Part shown: positions 53,268 through 61,779 of the stretch, piece after piece
Numbering within the stretch: the stretch's first letter is position 1
Layout: the number at the start of each line of letters is the position of its first letter
From: DATARH01 sp963734125
GTDB taxonomy: Bacteria; Pseudomonadota; Alphaproteobacteria; ATCC43930; CGMCC-115725
Assembly (NCBI GenBank): GCA_963734125.1
Contig: CAVTGB010000055.1
Coordinates: forward strand, 1 to 64,000
Length of the DNA: 64,000 nt
Direction of reading: 5' to 3'
Made by a program: the position numbers and the translations under genes
The notes under the pieces: model-generated
The model's input: only the letters and a program-made list of their open reading frames with translations
Database searches by the model: none
Told to the model about the DNA's origin: nothing

Positions 53268-53725
53268 TCGGCCATGATCGGCTCGCTGTTAGACTCCCAC
53301 GCGTCCCTCTACTTGCGGTTGCTTGTCTCTCGGCGAGCCTGCTGCTGCCGGGCTGCTCCGCCATTCGTCAGACGATTGGCCTCGACCGGGTCGGTCCCGA
53401 TGAATTCGCAGTCGAATCGCGCGCGCCGCTGACGATCCCGCCTGAGTTCGACCTGCGCCCGCCGCAGCCCGGTGCGCCGCGCCCGCAGGAGGCCAGCTCG
53501 GCCGACAAGGCGCGCAAGGTCATCGACACCGCCGGGCCCGGCGCCCCGGGCCAGCAGGCGCCGGCCTTCCAGTTCCCCGAGGGCGCGATCGGCGGCGCGG
53601 CGCCGGATGCCAGCCAGCAGGTCGGCGACCAAAGCCTCGCCAAAAAGCTACTCGGCTCCAATGACAGCACCTCGGGCGGCGCCGTCGACAAGCGCGAAAC
53701 CACCCCGTTGAAGGGCGTTTATTGA
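53264..53725 (+). CDS. DUF3035 lipoprotein (BamF-type)
   Basis: Outer-membrane lipoprotein candidate of 153 residues. The signal LLAVACLSASLLLPGC has a lipobox (LPGC). The mature part starts SAIRQTIGLDRVGPDEFAV, then PLTIPPEFDLRPPQPGAPRP, which is the DUF3035 core. In Alphaproteobacteria this family has been described as BamF, an accessory subunit of the beta-barrel assembly machine. It overlaps lspA by four bases. The zinc peptidases often found downstream are absent. Confidence 0.85.
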   Translation: MIGHDRLAVRLPRVPLLAVACLSASLLLPGCSAIRQTIGLDRVGPDEFAVESRAPLTIPPEFDLRPPQPGAPRPQEASSADKARKVIDTAGPGAPGQQAPAFQFPEGAIGGAAPDASQQVGDQSLAKKLLGSNDSTSGGAVDKRETTPLKGVY

Positions 53726-53790
53726 TCGGGTTGCGCGCGTGGTGCGGCTCCCGGCCGGAACGGTCTGAGGTCAAGATCGGGAAACCAGCC

Positions 53791-55847
53791 ATGCACAGCC
53801 TGTGGTCGCAGGGCGATGCCGAAGCGATGGCTGCGCACTATGGAGAGGTCGGCGTTGGGCGCGACCTGGCGTTGCGCGTCTATACTTCGCGCCTCCTCGG
53901 AGGCGACCCGCGCCTCGTCCTGCACGGCGGCGGCAACACCTCGGTCAAGACCGTACTACCGGATCTTTTGGGTGCACCCGTTGCGGTCTTGTGCGTCAAG
54001 GGCAGCGGCTGGGACATGGCCAATATCGAACCGCGGGGCCTGCCTGCCGTGCGTCTCGCGCCGATCCAGAAAATGCGGGCGCGGGACGCGCTTTCCGATG
54101 AAGACATGGTGAAGATCCAGCGCGCCAACCTCATTGATCCGGGCGCGCCCAACCCGTCGGTCGAGACCCTCCTGCACGCCTTTCTGCCGCACAAATTCGT
54201 CGACCACACTCACGCGACTGCGGTCTTGAGCCTTGCCGACCAGCCGGACGCCGCCGAGCGTTGCGCCGATCTCTATGGGCGCCGGATCGGGATCGTGCCC
54301 TACATCATGCCTGGCTTCCTCCTCGCCAAGGCGGCGGCCGAACTTTACGAGGCCGACCCCACCGTCGAGGGTCTGGTGCTGATCAAGCACGGCGTCTTCA
54401 GCTTCGGCGGTGATGCGCGCGAGGCCTATGAGCGGATGATCGCGATCGTTGCCCAGGCCGAAGAGCGTCTCGCGCGCGGCCGCAAGAGCGTCTTCACCCC
54501 GGCGAGGCTGCCGCCCGCGCTGGCCGGTGCGGCGGACATTGCACCGATATTGCGCGGCGCTTGCGCGCTCCCCGACCCGGCGGCGCCGGGAAACTACAAG
54601 CGCTTCGTGCTCGATTTCCGCGGCGGGGCGGCCATCCTCAATTTCGTCAACGGCGCCGAATTGGAGCGTTATGGACGCGCCGGCGTCGCCACCCCCGACC
54701 ACGCGATCCGCACCAAGAACTATCCGCTGATCGTGCCGCCCCCGGTGCAGGGCCACCTCGACCGGTTCGCCGCGGCGGTGCGCGAGGGTGTGGATAAATT
54801 CGTGGCCGAGTACCGTGCCTATTTCGCGCGTCACAACGCCGCCCCGGGCGTGAGTAAGCGCGAGCTCGATCCCGCCCCGCGGGTGATCCTGGTGCCGGGG
54901 CTCGGCCTTTTCGGCCTCGGGCGCAGCGCCAGGGACGCGGCCATCGCCGCCGACCTTGCCGAAAGCTGGGTCGCGACGGTGACCGATGCCGAGGCGGTCG
55001 GCACCTTCCAATCGCTGACCGAAGCCGAGCTGTTCGAAGTTGAGTACTGGTCGCTCGAGCAGGCAAAGCTCGGCTCGCGCGCCGAGCCTGCGCTGTGCGG
55101 TCAGGTCGCGGTGGTGACCGGCGGGGCCGGCACGATCGGATTGGCGACGGCGCGCGCGTTTCGCGACGCCGGTGCCGAGATCGCGCTGTTCGACCGCGAC
55201 GGCACCGATCTGATGGGCGCGGCGCACGCGCTCGGCGGTCTCGGCGTCGTGTGCGATGTAACCGAAGCGAATGCGGTCGCACGGGCCTTCGATCGCGTCA
55301 CCGAGCGCTTCGGCGGTGTCGATATCGTCGTGTCGAACGCCGGCGCCGCCTGGCAGGGCCGGATCGGCGAGGTCGACGAGCAGACGTTGCGCCAGAGCTT
55401 CGAATTGAATTTCTTCGCCCATCAATCGGTGGCGCAAATCGGCCGTCCGGGTGATGCTGGCGCAAGGCACCGGCGGCGTGCTTGTTGTTCAATGTGTCGA
55501 AGCAGGCGGTCAATCCCGGCCCCAGTTTCGGGCCCTACGGCTTACCCAAGGCGGCGACCCTCGCGTTGATGCGGCAATACGCGCTTGAATACGGAGCCGA
55601 CGGCATCCGCGCCAACGCCGTCAATGCCGACGGCATCCGCGGCGGCCTGTTGACCGACGCGATGATCGCCAGCCGCGCCGCGGCCTACGGGCTCAGCGAA
55701 GCGGCCTACATGAGCCGCAACCTCCTCGGCCGCGCGGTCACCGCCGAGGATGTGGCGCAGGCGTTCCTTGCGCTTGCGCAGGCGCGCAACACCACCGCGT
55801 CGTTCATCACCGTCGACGGCGGCAATATCGCGGCTGCGCCGCGCTAG
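53791..55847 (+). pseudogene. Bifunctional class II aldolase/short-chain dehydrogenase, two frameshifts
   Basis: Two-domain protein of the RhaD type, which in Rhizobia splits rhamnulose-1-phosphate and oxidises lactaldehyde. The N-terminal class II aldolase shows LHGGGNTSVKT and the zinc ligands in FVDHTHATAVLSLADQ. The C-terminal SDR has QVAVVTGGAGTIGLATARAF, VVSNAGAAW and YGLPKAATLALMRQYALEYG. Extra bases at about 55437 (CAAATC) and 55484 (CTTGTTG) break the frame twice within 50 bases; corrected, SAVRVMLAQGTGGVLLFNVS is restored and the protein is about 685 residues. The start at 53791 gives MHSLWSQGDAEAM. It is formally broken but one good sequence away from intact. Confidence 0.8.
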
Positions 55848-55935
55848 CCGGCATTACCGGCCGCGGCCGTGCTTGCTGGCCGATGGCGGAATGGGCATCC
55901 TTGGGCCTCGCTTGCCATCACGGACGGGGTGGACC

Positions 55936-56813
55936 ATGCCGGAAGCCGATATTGAAGGCGCACGCTACCAGGCCGACAAGCCGCAGGTCGCGCCGGGATT
56001 TTTCCTCAAGGGCTCGCACCAGCTCGACTGGGGGATGAAAAATCGCCTCGCCCGCGTCTTCAACCCGCAGACCGGGCGGACCGTGATGCTGGCGGTCGAT
56101 CACGGCTATTTCCAGGGCCCGACGACCGGGCTCGAGCGCATCGACCTCAACATCGTGCCGTTACTGCCGTCGTGCGACGCCTTGTTCTGCACCCGCGGGA
56201 TCCTGCGCAGCGTGATCCCGGCCGAGTCGCAAAAGCCGATGGTGCTGCGCGCCAGCGGCGGCCCGACGATCCTGAAGGAACTTGTCGGACGAACAGATCG
56301 CGATGGATATGGAGGACGCGGTCCGGCTCAACGCCGCCGGGGTCGGCATCCAGGTGTTTATCGGCGGCGAGTTCGAGACCCGCTCGATCCACAATATGAC
56401 GCGGCTGGTCGACGCCGGGCTGCGCGTCGGCATGCCGGTCATGGGCGTCACCGCGGTCGGCCGCGACATGGTGCGCGACGCCAAATATTTCCGCCTTGCC
56501 TGCCGGATCATCGCCGAGATGGGCGCGCAATACGTCAAGACCTATTACGTCGCCGACGGGTTCGAGACCGTGACCGCCTCCTGCCCGGTCCCGATCGTCA
56601 TGGCCGGCGGCCAGAAACTGCCGGAGTTGGACGCGCTGACGATGGCCTACAACGCCGTGCAGCAGGGCGCATCGCGGCGTCGATATGGGCCGCAACATCT
56701 TCCAGTCCGACGCGCCGAAGGCGATGATCGCGGCGGTCCACGCCGTTGTGCACAGGAACATGAAGCCCAAAGAGGCGCTCGACATGTTCGAGACGCTGCG
56801 GCGGGAGGGGTGA
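55936..56813 (+). pseudogene. LsrF/DhnA-type class I aldolase, two frameshifts
   Basis: Schiff-base aldolase family with LsrF and DhnA. Seen: NRLARVFNPQTGRTVMLAVD, HGYFQGPTTGLERID, then DMEDAVRLNAAGVGIQVFI, the Lys segment QYVKTYYVADGFETVTA, and at the C-terminus GVDMGRNIFQSDAPKAMI. The frame changes near 56282 (extra base after GAACT) and again near 56670-56680. Read across, the protein is about 292 residues, normal for the family. It follows the aldolase/dehydrogenase gene by 88 bases, so both may serve one sugar pathway. Substrate not predictable. Confidence 0.78.
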
Positions 56814-57416
56814 GACGACGGCCCGCACCGCCACGCGGAGCGCCCGCCACGGTCTCACCGGGCGGCTCAAGCCGGCCGCGGAAGGCGGGGCGGATAAGGG
56901 ACCTTACGGAAAATCGGTGCGTGCCGGTCGGCTGCGACGCTTGTCAGAGTCCGATGACCTCATCTTCTTGGAAAATCGGACGCGGCGGCGTCTCGTGGTT
57001 TACGCGCGCGGCAATAGTCGGCTACGGAGCGGTGGCATAGGGCTGCCGCGCGTGGCACTTGGACGCCCGCCCCGCCACCTGGCAAACGCTGTACCTCGCT
57101 GAGCGATCACCCGCGGCGCGGAATTAGAAAATACGCGTTCGCACTTGACCGACCGGTAGTCGGCACCGTCATTGCCCCGCCAACGCCGGCTACAGCACCT
57201 CAAACGAAGGAGATGACGCCGCGCGCGGCCTGCAGCTCGAACTGGTGCTGACACCCGGCCAGACAGGCGACTGCCCGGTCGCCGAGCACCTGCTCGGCCG
57301 ATGACTGACGTTTCCCCGTTTCCGCTGCGGAAATTCACTCGCCGGCAAGCGGGCGAGCGCGGCCCCGAGCGGGTGGGCTGCGGCCGTGGCCCGCTCGGGA
57401 GAGGAGAGGTCGCGAG
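56814..57416. other. 603-base gap without a recognisable gene
   Basis: No reading frame here has the composition or motifs of a gene. GAAAATCGG occurs twice (about 56908 and 56971). A stretch near 57114-57165 is AT-richer. The right end contains a CTCGCCGGCAAGCGGGCGAG-type hairpin that may terminate the PEP-CTERM gene arriving from the right. It marks the left edge of the lower-GC segment. Confidence 0.55.
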
Positions 57417-58052
57417 TCATGTGAAAGCGGCGTCACCAGCATTCCCTCGAAACTGATCAGCCTTCCGGCGCCGGCGCAACACGCCAAAACCAAGAACGCT
57501 GGTGCCGAGCAGCAAAAACGATGTCGGTTCGGGAACTGCACTCGGTGTAAATGTGGCTACCGAAGCATCCGCAACGGTATATGAAGCGCCGTTGTTGGAG
57601 TAAAAGCTATAGTTATCGGGCGAATTTCCCCAGATGTTGATCTCCAAACCGCCGCCGCTGAAGAGCAACCCCCACGTATCAAGATAAGGATCACTTCCGG
57701 GATATATGACATTATCAACGGCGAAAGCACCAAAGGGGCTGATGGTTACGCCGGGCCCCGCGGGAGACAGCGAGTACGAGCCAATGTCGGCGCCGCCGGT
57801 TACAGTGAGAGAACCGCCGATGGCGCTGAACGCACCGCCGCCGATGTCCACCGTGTTGAGGATGCCGAACCCCGCGTCGGGACCAATGCTGAATGTAAAG
57901 TCGAACATCGGGTCCGGGCCAACCACCGGGTCTCCAGCGGGGCCGGCCTCGTTGACCAGCAAACTAGCTGAGGCGGGGGCATCGTAACTCAAGATACCAA
58001 GGAGTCCGGACGCCAGCAGCAGCAGCATGTTGAGAGCAGACCTATGTTTCAC
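57417..58052 (-). CDS. PEP-CTERM sorted exported protein
   Basis: Secreted protein with a C-terminal sorting signal for an exosortase. From the GTG at 58052 it is 211 residues: AAGGAG lies seven bases before the GTG, and the start gives a signal peptide KHRSALNMLLLLASGLLGIL ending ASASLL. An upstream ATG at 58091 would lengthen the N-terminus without a better site. The mature part is Gly/Ser-rich and predicted beta. The end reads VPEPTSFLLLGTSVLGFGV then LRRRRK: V-P-E-P motif, hydrophobic helix and Arg cluster. No exosortase (EpsH/XrtA) is within the window. Base composition is lower in GC than its neighbours. Confidence 0.88.
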   Translation of the reverse strand: MKHRSALNMLLLLASGLLGILSYDAPASASLLVNEAGPAGDPVVGPDPMFDFTFSIGPDAGFGILNTVDIGGGAFSAIGGSLTVTGGADIGSYSLSPAGPGVTISPFGAFAVDNVIYPGSDPYLDTWGLLFSGGGLEINIWGNSPDNYSFYSNNGASYTVADASVATFTPSAVPEPTSFLLLGTSVLGFGVLRRRRKADQFRGNAGDAAFT

Positions 58053-58350
58053 CACTTTCTCCTTGCACACTCGACCAAATCGTTGCATCAAGATTATGTC
58101 CTTGAATCCATAACAAATGTTTAAATGGGCACTCGAAATGCACCCCGATTTCGGTAATTATGCGCTTAATAAGTCGAATATCACAAATATTGCTGGATTT
58201 ATATGCGAAGATTTTATTGGGGTATCGCCAGAAAAATCATTGAGGATCTAATACATTTCTTTAAGAATCTGACACAAGCGTCAACCGATATTGCGCCCTC
58301 GTGCTCCTCCAGCTCTCGCCCGGCGGTTGCCTCTTCGTTACCGGAAAGCG
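58053..58350 (-). promoter_or_regulatory. AT-rich upstream region of the PEP-CTERM gene
   Basis: About 300 bases with much lower GC than the rest of the window, upstream of the PEP-CTERM gene and downstream of the sugar transferase. It should hold the promoter of the sorted protein. I could not place a convincing sigma-54 (GG-N10-GC) or sigma-70 pair, and saw no terminator hairpin. Confidence 0.4.
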
Positions 58351-59022
58351 TTATCTTGCACCAATTTTGAGCAGGACGACACGCACAGTTGACAGCAGAA
58401 TGACCAGATCAAGGGTTGCGGTACGGTTCCTGATGTAGTGCAGATCGTAAGAGAGCTTTTTGCGAGCGTCTGAAATCGACGCACCATACGGCAGATTTAC
58501 TTGCGCCCAGCCGGTGATGCCCGGCTTTACCCGGTGGCGCTCGGCGAAATATGGGATGATTTCGGTGAGCTGGTCGACGAAGTAGGGGCGCTCGGGTCGC
58601 GGGCCAACCATGCTCATGTCGCCGCACAAGACATTGAAGAGCTGCGGCAGCTCATCGATGCGCATGCTGCGGATAAACCGGCCAACTCGGGTAACGCGGC
58701 TGTCACGTTCCGTCGCCCAGACCGGCCGACCGTCCGGTTCGGAATTGGCGGTCATGCTGCGGAATTTCACCAGCATAAAGCAGCTGCCGCCAAGCCCCAC
58801 GCGTTCTTGCCGGTAGAAGACCGGACCGCAACTGTCCAGCTTGATCGCGAGCGCGACGATTGCCATGACGGGCAATGTCAAAACGATCAGCGCGCCGGCG
58901 ATCATCAGATCGCAGGCACGCCTCACAGCGTTTTCCTCGTACTCGCGAACCATCGACACGGCATCTGCAACGCCAAGGCGGCTCACGAGCAGGTAATTAT
59001 TTTCCAAATTAAACCTCAACAT
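58351..59022 (-). CDS. Sugar transferase, PEP-CTERM-associated type, short form
   Basis: Undecaprenyl-phosphate sugar-1-phosphate transferase that starts repeat-unit synthesis of an exopolysaccharide. The 223-residue protein begins with a short helix, then a membrane hairpin (LMIAGALIVLTLPVMAIVAL), GPVFYRQERVGLGGSCFMLV, FRSMTANSE, TRVGRFIRSMRIDELPQLFN and MSMVGPRPERPYFV, with the C-terminal VKPGITGWAQVNLPYGAS. This closely fits the EpsB-like subfamily tied to PEP-CTERM systems, but those proteins are about twice as long with an N-terminal membrane and Rossmann part. This one is either a naturally short form or truncated. Composition is lower in GC than flanking genes. Confidence 0.88.
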   Translation of the reverse strand: MLRFNLENNYLLVSRLGVADAVSMVREYEENAVRRACDLMIAGALIVLTLPVMAIVALAIKLDSCGPVFYRQERVGLGGSCFMLVKFRSMTANSEPDGRPVWATERDSRVTRVGRFIRSMRIDELPQLFNVLCGDMSMVGPRPERPYFVDQLTEIIPYFAERHRVKPGITGWAQVNLPYGASISDARKKLSYDLHYIRNRTATLDLVILLSTVRVVLLKIGAR

Positions 59023-59078
59023 CGCTTACTTTGAAATGCGGACGGGATGCCCGACCTTTGACCATCCCTGAACAGCTA

Positions 59079-59226
59079 GGGCAAACGGTGTGCCACCGGG
59101 CCGCTTTCCCGAATGCCAACCAAAACCTCGTGTATCCTTGATGTTACGAGCGGCCCCCGGCACCCTGTCTTGCAATTTGCGACTCACCTTGCAACGGATG
59201 CTGCGAGTCCGCGATCGTAGACATGC
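59079..59226. repeat. Diverged direct repeat, copy A
   Basis: It shares a collinear series of matching blocks with copy B at 59609-59757: GCAAACG, TGTGCCA, CAAAACCT, CTTGATGT, ACGAGCG, TTGCAATTTGCGAC and CGATCGTAG. Overall identity by eye is about 70 percent over about 145 bases, with few gaps. Neither copy has a convincing gene. Confidence 0.8.
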
Positions 59227-59554
59227 CGCCTTCTTTCGGCCGTCAAACGAATCCCGGCCTCGGTCAGTCATCTTCTGGGAGATCGGCACGGTGATCGCCA
59301 AGGCGGGCCAACGAGGCGATGACTTGATGGCAAGACGACCGCTCAGAGACCTGACGAGTCGGTGTCGTTTGCGACGCGGCGATTTCACGTTCAACTGCCT
59401 TCATGGCGCCGAGATTCTTCATGGCTCGCACCGCCTTAAGGCGGATGTGCAGATCACTCGGCCGCCTCGTCAAGTGTTCGAGTTCCACCCATTCAATTGA
59501 ATTTGTGTCCGTAAGTCTTGCCTTGAGGGCCCGCTATTCTGGGGATGCGGCATC

Positions 59555-59586
59555 AGGTCGGAATCCCGAGAGTAGAATTCCGACCT
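59555..59586. repeat. Perfect 10-base inverted repeat
   Basis: AGGTCGGAAT (59555-59564) and ATTCCGACCT (59577-59586) pair without mismatch around a 12-base loop. It lies just before repeat copy B. It may mark an element end or be a hairpin terminator, but no T-run follows. Confidence 0.75.
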
Positions 59587-59608
59587 GGCGCTCTCAACGC
59601 GTCTTGCG

Positions 59609-59757
59609 GCAAACGCTGTGCCAACGAGATCGCTTACCCATGCGCCAAGCAAAACCTTGCGAATACTTGATGTCACGAGCGACCCCGGGGCACCCCTTTT
59701 GCAATTTGCGACGCATCTTCCAACGCATGCCGCCAGCCGGCGATCGTAGGCACGCCA
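59609..59757. repeat. Diverged direct repeat, copy B
   Basis: Second copy of the unit at 59079-59226, in the same orientation, about 530 bases away. The longest shared run is TTGCAATTTGCGAC. It is preceded by a perfect inverted repeat that has no counterpart before copy A. Confidence 0.8.
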
Positions 59758-59920
59758 TAGCCGGGCACCCAGCCCTGCCGAAGCGGCGGGGACGTCCTCG
59801 GCGGGAACCATCGCCACAAGGGTAAGAGGCCAACAGAAGGAATCTGGCTGGCCGCCATTCTACTTGGCGTTTTAAATCTGAGAATGTGCTTTACCGAACC
59901 AAAATCCCTTATCCGGCTGA

Positions 59921-60692
59921 TCAGCCGCGGCCGGGGTAGCTGACCGCCATCCCGGCGCGGACGTCCTGCTGGATGCCGTATTGCGGGAACGGGTAGCGCA
60001 GCCCGTTCTTCGACAGGGCCTCCATCCCGGCGATCGCTTTCGGCAGGTATTCGGGCGGCAGCGCCATCAGCATCTCGTCGTCGAGGACGCCACCATAGCG
60101 GCGCTCGGCAAAGCACGGGATCGAGAGGCTCGGATCACGCGTTTTCAACGCGCGGCCCCACGAATCGGCGCAGGCCGAACTCGCCGACGATGCTCCAGTC
60201 GAAGCGCTTGTAGCCGGCCCATTGCAGCCCGTTGATGAAATAGATCATCGCGCCCGGCGTCGCATAGAAGAGGGCGATGTCGGGCGGGTCGAGCCGGCCG
60301 CTCGATAAGGGCGAGAGGGCGAGCGCTTGGAAGCGGCCGTCGGGCACGCATTCCATTGCCGCCTGGTGGGCGGTGGCGTCCTCCTCGGTCGCGTACCAGA
60401 CGCCGACCATGTGCTGGCCCGAGCGCCAGGCCGCATCCTTGGCGTTGCCGAGACCGACGACCGCGCGGCATTGCGCGCCGACCAGGTCCTCGGCGGTGAT
60501 CCCGATCGTCCAGCCGAGGCGCGAGGCCTGCCCCACCACCTGGTCGAGCGTGTGCACCGATTTCGGGCGGCGGATGCGCGGGATCGCCTCCATCTCGGCG
60601 CGCTCCTCGTAGAGTTTCATGCCGAAGACAAATGAGCGCAGCTTGAGGAGGCGCTCGAGATCATCGCTAAGCTTCTTCCAATCCTCGGTCAT
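59921..60692 (-). pseudogene. DUF169 family protein, frameshifted
   Basis: About 257 residues when corrected. The start at 60692 gives MTEDWKKLSDDLERLLKLRS. The DUF169 pattern is visible: PRIRRPKSVHTLDQVVGQAS, GITAEDLVGAQCRAVVGL, ALALSPLSSGRLDPPDIALFY, then in the next frame CADSWGRALKTRDPSLSIPC and FAERRYGGVLDDEMLMALPP. One extra base on the coding strand at about 60162-60175 causes the shift. The family is often next to metabolic redox genes but has no established function. It is divergent from the following SDR with 100 bases between starts. Confidence 0.78.
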
Positions 60693-60792
60693 CGGCGCAT
60701 CTCTCGGCTGGCTGTGGGGCTCGAGGGCCATTGTGTCGCCAAACCCCGCGACGCGCTATGCTGGCATCCAACATCTCGAACCGGAGGACGAT

Positions 60793-61563
60793 ATGGCCGG
60801 AATTCTTGAGGGCAAGGTCGCGCTGGTGACCGGCGGCGGCGGCGGCATCGGCCGGGCTACCGCGCTCGCCATGGTTCGCGAGGGGGCGAAGGTCGCGGTC
60901 GCCGATTTCGTCGCTGCGGCGGCGCGGGACACCGTGGCGCAGATCAACGCCGAGGGTGGGCAGGCGATCACGCTGACCGGCGATGTAACGACCGCCGAGG
61001 ATGTCCGCGCGATGGTCCAGGACACGGTGACCGCCTACGGCCGGCTCGACTGCGCCTTCAACAATGCCGGGATCGCCGGCTTCCAGGTCAACGCCGCCGG
61101 GCAGAAGACCGCCGAATGGTCGGAGGAATCGTTCGACCGAATGATCGCGGTCAATCTGAAGGGCGTATGGCTCTGCATGAAGGAGGAAATCCCGTTGATG
61201 CTGAAAGCGGGCGGCGGCGCGATCGTCAACACCGCCTCGATCGCCGGCCTCATCGGGCTGCAGACCTCCTCGGCCTATGTCGCGGCCAAGCATGGCGTCA
61301 TCGGCCTCACCAAGACCGCTGCCCTCGAATATGCCGAGGCGCATATCCGGGTCAACGCGGTCTGCCCCGGGTTTATCGAGACCCCGATGACCGAACCCAC
61401 CCGAGCCTCGGCGCGCGGCCCGGCGATCATCGCCCAGATCCCATTCCGCCGGATGGGCCAGCCGGGCGAAATCGCCGAGATGGTGGTGTGGCTGTGCTCG
61501 GAGCGCGCCAGCTACGTCAGCGGCGCTGCCTATAATGTCGATGGCGGCTGGATGGCAGTGTAG
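60793..61563 (+). CDS. SDR family oxidoreductase
   Basis: Classical short-chain dehydrogenase, 256 residues. NAD-binding motif ALVTGGGGGIGRATALA; Asp in VAVADF after beta-2 favours NADH. NNAGIAGFQ, catalytic Ser in VNTASIAGLIG, Y-x-x-x-K in AYVAAKHGVIGLTK and the C-terminal YVSGAAYNVDGGWMAV are all present. CGGAGGAC lies before the ATG at 60793. The end resembles glucose-dehydrogenase-like SDRs, but the substrate is unknown. Confidence 0.9.
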   Translation: MAGILEGKVALVTGGGGGIGRATALAMVREGAKVAVADFVAAAARDTVAQINAEGGQAITLTGDVTTAEDVRAMVQDTVTAYGRLDCAFNNAGIAGFQVNAAGQKTAEWSEESFDRMIAVNLKGVWLCMKEEIPLMLKAGGGAIVNTASIAGLIGLQTSSAYVAAKHGVIGLTKTAALEYAEAHIRVNAVCPGFIETPMTEPTRASARGPAIIAQIPFRRMGQPGEIAEMVVWLCSERASYVSGAAYNVDGGWMAV

Positions 61564-61740
61564 CTGGGCGCTCCCACTGCGACCTCGGTTTTATGGGCGC
61601 TGAAGCTCGACCGCAAAAGGCGGCCATTTTGCCGCTTCAAATTCGTGCGCGGACGCAGCACTTTCCGATTGCAACCGCGGGAAAGGCTATTCAGCAATCC
61701 ATGCCCGGCGCGCCGACCGCCGCGGGCGGACGTCGGTAGC

Positions 61741-61779
61741 ATGCTTGTCATGAAAGTCGTTGGTAATGCTTGTCATGAG
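61741..61779 (+). repeat. Direct repeat spanning the start of the HPLFD gene
   Basis: ATGCTTGTCATGA occurs at 61741-61753 and again at 61767-61779. The second copy contains the chosen start ATG (61775). ATGs in the first copy are in other frames, so they would not lengthen the protein. Confidence 0.8.

Larger units (their letters stand above)
59023..59920. other. 898-base gap with diverged repeats, no gene
   Basis: No frame shows recognisable motifs on either strand, although several are open for 100-140 codons because of base composition. The stretch contains two related copies of a about 145-base unit and an inverted repeat, annotated separately. It could be a decayed mobile or duplicated element next to the sugar transferase. 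Confidence 0.55.

Noticed and set aside
58053..58350. Sigma-54 promoter for the PEP-CTERM gene
   Set aside because: Known for some PEP-CTERM genes, but no GG-N10-GC pair with TGGCA and TTGC character was found on the minus strand.
59026..59825. Frames of 115-140 codons on both strands in the repeat region
   Set aside because: They overlap each other, lack ribosome sites and known motifs, and similarity between copies is at DNA level in several frames at once.
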